Positions 61,998-64,000 of a stretch of DNA of 64,000 nucleotides are shown here, in pieces. The notes below the pieces were generated by a model, which worked only from the letters and a program-made list of their open reading frames with translations, was not told where the DNA came from and made no database searches. The translations under genes and the position numbers were made by a program. Every line of letters begins with the position of its first letter. The stretch's first letter is position 1. The stretch spans positions 1 through 64,000 of the forward strand of contig CAUACA010000007.1 in NCBI GenBank assembly GCA_958427355.1, written 5' to 3'. This stretch comes from an uncultured Collinsella sp. (GTDB lineage Bacteria; Actinomycetota; Coriobacteriia; Coriobacteriales; Coriobacteriaceae).

Positions 61998-63602
61998 TTA
62001 TTTCTGCTCTTTAGCAATCGTGATTTGCTTATCAATATGCTCAATGGTCTCAATTAGGTGCGTCAAAATCTGCCTGAGTTCATCCTCGGACAGAGAACAG
62101 ATATGGTCACAAAAAGCTTGCTTTTGAAATTCGGAGATCACCTTTTTATCGCCATAATCTCCAAAGGTTTGCTTTTCCAGATAGAAATCCGATGTATCAA
62201 AATCCTCATCCAGCACCAGGGCATTTTCAATACCCTTCAAGAAGTGCTTTCTGGATTTGTAAGTTTCCATTTTCGTTCGCAACACATTATTACTTAAGCA
62301 CTCAGCAATCTTTTGATCGCAATCGTACAGGAAAGCAGTAAAGACCGATGGAGGATTAGCATCCAAATAATCGGCAGCTTTATTAAGCGATGGTGCGCCC
62401 GTAAATGCACACGATCCATCAGGGCTCTTCTTTCCTATCCATTTAAATCGCAGGTGATTAGCAGTATGGGCAAAAGAAAGTGCTTTGTTGAAATACTGTT
62501 CATCGGTAGGCCCCTCGAGATAAACAGTGGGGACTTCGCTTACAAACCACGAAACCGAGAAAGCATCCTTTACCGCTTGAACCGTACCAGGACCGTAAAA
62601 CTCTGGATTAGCCTGTGCGACAACATCGCCAGATTCATTCCTGGCCAATACGATTACTTTGTCGTTGTATCTTTTTTCATCATGAATAATAAAGGGCGAG
62701 TGAGTCACACAGAAGATTTGAGAAGTCTGACACCCTTCTTCATCCTGAAATAGCGATTTATAAAATTGAAGGATCTTCTCCTGCCAAGAAGGATGAAGGC
62801 TAATTTCAGGCTCGTCAATAAATACAAACGAACCTCTGAGCGCATGCGAGTCCTTCAGCATAAAGCACCCACGATAGACAATCTGCTTTTCACCAGAACT
62901 CAGTTGATCAACACGGACGTCATGGCCATTCTTTTTAAAGAGAATTTCTTTATGGCCGTTGCGATTATCAACACGGTCGTAATTCAAGTCGTCAAACATC
63001 AGATCAAAAGCTTTGGTGAACCTAGGCATCCTTTGAGGGACTTGAAGTCGCGAGAGCCCAGTTTCCATATTGTTCCTAGCAACCCTAGCGACATCAGCAT
63101 CATCAAGAGCCTGAATATCAATAATAAGTTGATTAATTTCAGTGGGCAGATCACTTGACGAGCGAATACTCTCAACAGATTCATCAATATTTCGACTTGT
63201 TACACTAGTTATTTGATCAGACTTAAAATTAATATCGACATCAGAAAAGATAGCGGAAGTAGGAAAAATCTCGGCAAATTCATCCGAACCCACCCAATTA
63301 TCGAGGCCTAAGCCGTCTTTGACATAGAGATAGTCGTGCCCCTTAATATCCTTGGCATAAAACTCGTATGTTCGTATTTTGGAGTCAAAGTCTACTTCGA
63401 TCGAATCAACATAACATGGCATGTCATGATACTTATGAGCCATGATTTGATAGAGCAGCTCGACTAAGCTGCTTTTACCAATGCCGTTATTTCCAGCGAT
63501 GATGACAGTATCAACGGCTTTATTTGAGGAGTCGGTAAAGTCCAACTCCAGATTACCTAATACCGGATGATTCGATAACTTCAACTTTCGAACTCGGATC
63601 AT
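61998..63602 (-). CDS. single-chain ATPase-TOPRIM defence protein (OLD / fused PARIS-like)
   Basis: A 534-residue protein. An ABC/AAA ATPase half has Walker A AGNNGIGKSSLVELL (36-50), signature DQLSSGEKQIV (232-242), Walker B FVFIDEPEISLHP (258-270) and an H-loop CVTHSPF. The C-terminal half is TOPRIM/DUF4435-like: TVYLEGPTDEQYF (Glu363) and FLYDCDQK (Asp427, Asp429). This fits OLD nucleases or fused AriA-AriB (PARIS) systems, which respond to phage anti-defence proteins. Clearly AT-richer than the neighbours. Start ATG 63602, with GGGG 6-9 bases upstream. Confidence 0.85.
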   Translation of the reverse strand: MIRVRKLKLSNHPVLGNLELDFTDSSNKAVDTVIIAGNNGIGKSSLVELLYQIMAHKYHDMPCYVDSIEVDFDSKIRTYEFYAKDIKGHDYLYVKDGLGLDNWVGSDEFAEIFPTSAIFSDVDINFKSDQITSVTSRNIDESVESIRSSSDLPTEINQLIIDIQALDDADVARVARNNMETGLSRLQVPQRMPRFTKAFDLMFDDLNYDRVDNRNGHKEILFKKNGHDVRVDQLSSGEKQIVYRGCFMLKDSHALRGSFVFIDEPEISLHPSWQEKILQFYKSLFQDEEGCQTSQIFCVTHSPFIIHDEKRYNDKVIVLARNESGDVVAQANPEFYGPGTVQAVKDAFSVSWFVSEVPTVYLEGPTDEQYFNKALSFAHTANHLRFKWIGKKSPDGSCAFTGAPSLNKAADYLDANPPSVFTAFLYDCDQKIAECLSNNVLRTKMETYKSRKHFLKGIENALVLDEDFDTSDFYLEKQTFGDYGDKKVISEFQKQAFCDHICSLSEDELRQILTHLIETIEHIDKQITIAKEQK

Positions 63603-63624
63603 GAGAACCCCACTTCAAACTACT

Positions 63625-63633
63625 TTTATAGCA
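63625..63633 (-). promoter_or_regulatory. extended -10 element of the ATPase-TOPRIM gene
   Basis: Minus-strand TGCTATAAA matches an extended -10 box 23 bases before the ATG; no clear -35 box is seen. Confidence 0.45.
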
Positions 63634-63848
63634 GTTTACTAAACCCACGGTGCCAAATGATCGGCAATGCCGCGCAACCGTTTCGCAATATTCAACAGTG
63701 CCCAATTTAACAAACACCGCATCCCACCAAGACGCCAGTGCCCAACCCGTTCTAGTCAAAGAACAGCTTGGGCACACTCCATGAAACCACAGCGAGAGCC
63801 GGGACCAGGCCTCGCTCCAATAGCGAACACGCTCCATACCGCCACAAA

Positions 63849-64000
63849 TCACCCCTCCCCGTCCATGGCCGTCAAGCTTACGGGTTCAATGCCCGGAAGA
63901 GACGCAAAACAAGAGGGGCAGGCAACCTGATAGTTCCCGTTATTTGTCCTGCGCTGCATAGAAGCGGAGACATATACCGTTTTGCGGGCGCGAGTAACAC
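63849..64000 (-). CDS. partial open frame at the window edge
   Basis: A minus-strand frame runs from the window end to a TGA at 63849-63851, about 50 codons, with a CPSC motif (YQVACPSCFASLPGIEP). It could be the end of a small zinc-ribbon protein or chance coding; too little is visible to assign it. Confidence 0.25.
   Translation of the reverse strand, partial: VTRARKTVYVSASMQRRTNNGNYQVACPSCFASLPGIEPVSLTAMDGEG

Noticed and set aside
63553..63852. 99-codon minus-strand frame overlapping the start of the ATPase-TOPRIM gene (GTGA junction with the edge frame)
   Set aside because: It overlaps a solid gene by 50 bases, matches no family I know and has the composition of translated intergenic DNA; the promoter of the ATPase gene lies inside it.

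Overview
The window looks like a chromosomal segment of a high-GC, Gram-positive gut actinobacterium of the class Coriobacteriia, most probably Collinsella or a close relative. This rests on remembered protein and gene-order resemblance (coaD - DivIVA-like - DUF177 - rpmF order typical of Actinobacteria, no outer-membrane genes, GTG/TTG starts, strong AGGAGG sites) and not on a search. Nearly everything is on the minus strand; only four complete genes (cobalamin adenosyltransferase, DUF134-NifX fusion, a lipoprotein, a ModE-type regulator) are on the plus strand.

Layout. 1-640: worn mobile-element remnants (IS3 transposase tail, serine-recombinase tail) running into the end of a DUF523 gene. 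1.1-8.6 kb: ftsH, a BtuR-type adenosyltransferase, a MATE exporter, a SPOUT RNA methyltransferase, folA-thyA, and a metal-related DUF134 regulator. 8.6-23.5 kb (minus): asp23, fakA, recG, rsmD, coaD, a DivIVA/SepIVA-like coiled-coil gene, DUF177, rpmF, plsX, acpP, rnc, smc, ftsY, ffh, which is a classic lipid / ribosome / chromosome / secretion run. Two identical tRNA-Asn genes follow. 24.1-35.7 kb (minus): rimP, nusA, infB, rbfA, nrnA, truB, ribF, dnaG, rpoD, driven by a good promoter and an attenuator-like leader. 36-41 kb: lipoprotein, leuS, an IMP dehydrogenase of the Tritrichomonas-like type. 41.2-47 kb: ModE-like regulator, an odd PLP enzyme, and a sucrose PTS cluster (scrB, scrA, scrR) with three matching LacI-type operators.

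47.2-58.3 kb is the most striking block: eight tightly overlapping minus-strand genes that read as a Gram-positive Pel-type exopolysaccharide system. It has a PelD-like protein (epimerase-like head, membrane segments, GAF, degenerate GGDEF with an intact RxxD c-di-GMP site), a PelE-like TPR membrane protein, a DUF2194 deacetylase-like protein in the PelA position, PelF glycosyltransferase and PelG transporter, continuing without a gap into a CotH-kinase lipoprotein, a VTC-type polyphosphate polymerase and a DUF4956 membrane protein. The gene order suggests one machine: c-di-GMP-gated polysaccharide synthesis and export, plus a phosphate-polymer or surface-protein phosphorylation branch.

58.6-63.9 kb is a compact defence island: an ATPase plus RloB pair (AbiL/PARIS-like), an Abi_2 HEPN RNase with a structured RNA leader, and a single-chain ATPase-TOPRIM (OLD / fused PARIS-like) protein; the last two are visibly AT-richer than the rest. 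Across the window several intergenic regions carry long inverted repeats with GGGGACG arms, and five genes start immediately behind a terminator-like hairpin.
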